64,000 nucleotides of DNA from CADEFX01 sp963840425 (GTDB lineage: Bacteria > Pseudomonadota > Alphaproteobacteria > Rhizobiales > Hyphomicrobiaceae). The stretch is from the NCBI GenBank assembly GCA_963840425.1, contig CAWIYZ010000014.1, positions 62,001 through 126,000 of the forward strand. The letters are read 5' to 3'. Numbering within the stretch: position 1 is the first letter of the stretch; every line of letters begins with the position of its first letter. Made by a program: the position numbers and the translations under genes. Under the pieces are notes generated by a model. It did no database searches. It was not told the DNA's origin and worked only from the letters and a program-made list of their open reading frames with translations. Below are positions 63,664 to 64,000 of this stretch, piece after piece.

Positions 63664-63846
63664 TTACGGTGGCGGTTTGCCCAGAGCGCGTGTCTCAGCC
63701 ATCGCGGCCAGCTCATCGTAGGACTGGGCAATCTCCATCACGGTCTGTTTGGCGACCGGATCGGACAGTTGATTGGCGAGGCGGCGTGTCTCCTCAGCTC
63801 GCTTCCGCCAATGCGCCGGGCTGTTGAGTTCAATCTCGGTAGACAT
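63664..63846 (-). CDS. Hypothetical protein, 60 residues
   Basis: Starts MSTEIELNSPAHWRKRAEET and ends in MAETRALGKPPP; one or two amphipathic helices, with W-R-x-R-A-E-E near the start. A short family widespread in rhizobia-related bacteria; function unknown. The next gene on its 5' side encodes a similar-looking C-terminus. Confidence 0.65.
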   Translation of the reverse strand: MSTEIELNSPAHWRKRAEETRRLANQLSDPVAKQTVMEIAQSYDELAAMAETRALGKPPP

Positions 63847-63903
63847 AAGGTTGGGACAACGACCCGCGCAACCGTGAGGTTCCTCGCTGCGCGTAGCGAG
63901 GTT

Positions 63904-64000
63904 TCAGCTCCTCTTGGGCTTCTTGTTCTGCTCGCTTTGGAACTTAGCACGGTCTGCAAGCGCAACGTAAGCTTCGGCAATCCGCAGCATGATGCGTTGG
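63904..64000 (-). CDS. Hypothetical protein, partial (5' part outside window)
   Basis: The last 31 residues (QRIMLRIAEAYVALADRAKF, ending KKPKRS) before a TGA at 63904-63906. The IAEAYVALA helix resembles the IAQSYDELA helix of the 63664 protein, so the two may be related. The start is beyond the right edge. Confidence 0.5.
   Translation of the reverse strand, partial: QRIMLRIAEAYVALADRAKFQSEQNKKPKRS

Noticed and set aside
1..64000. CRISPR array, insertion sequence or prophage
   Set aside because: No evenly spaced direct repeats, transposase, integrase or phage structural genes were seen; the GH24 lysozyme is isolated inside the flagellar operon.

Overview
The window looks like chromosome of a high-GC alphaproteobacterium of the order Hyphomicrobiales (rhizobial side). 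Marker families support this: the MotC/MotE periplasmic motility proteins, the FlaF/FlbT flagellin regulators, an FtcR/Rem-type flagellar activator, a DUF1217 protein next to FlgF and FliI, GapR (DUF2312), a DUF882 protein and an RpoH-type promoter of the alphaproteobacterial kind. I cannot name the genus.

Layout. 1-20.3 kb is ordinary chromosome: a partial EF-G paralogue, a frameshifted secreted protein, an EamA transporter, an ABC1 kinase, an MFS transporter, Kup, an M3 oligopeptidase, an NtrC-type regulator, an L,D-transpeptidase followed by a DUF882 protein, GapR, a hot-dog thioesterase, a small heat-shock protein behind a likely RpoH promoter and ROSE-like RNA thermometer, ArfB, an FMN reductase, a PilZ protein and three small proteins. 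Two palindromic repeat elements (15.4 and 17.3 kb) are near mirror images of each other.

20.4-57.8 kb is one large flagellar locus. On the minus strand, read in transcription order: ftcR; a damaged chemoreceptor gene and cheW; flgE-flgK-flgL-flaF-flbT-flgD-fliQ; flhA-fliR-fliJ-flgJ-flgN-(FliL-like); motA-fliM-fliN-fliG-flhB-(unknown); flgB-flgC-fliE-flgG-flgA-flgI-motE-flgH-fliL-fliP; two flagellin genes; fliF-fliH-motB-motC-fliK-(GH24 lysozyme). DUF1217-flgF-fliI is on the plus strand, divergent from motA. Together these encode the MS ring, C ring, rod, hook, P and L rings, export apparatus, stator and filament. An 11-base motif, CTCG(C/G)(A/G)CAAGG, lies 44-50 bases before the start codon of six operon heads and further upstream of one flagellin gene; it is a candidate flagellar promoter or activator site.

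Several flagellar genes carry lesions: a one-base frameshift in fliF, no stop codon between fliF and fliH, an in-frame stop early in fliE, a Walker B Asp-to-Asn change in FliI, and a chemoreceptor gene with a lost N-terminus plus a frameshift that makes it run into cheW. Either the assembly has errors or motility is starting to decay in this lineage.

57.8-64 kb holds a Crp/Fnr regulator, an acetyl-CoA hydrolase/transferase family protein, a Tat-exported PhoX-like protein, tRNA-Thr(GGT), and small or broken genes (a 50-residue basic protein, the tail of a short-chain dehydrogenase, a 60-residue protein and the end of another).
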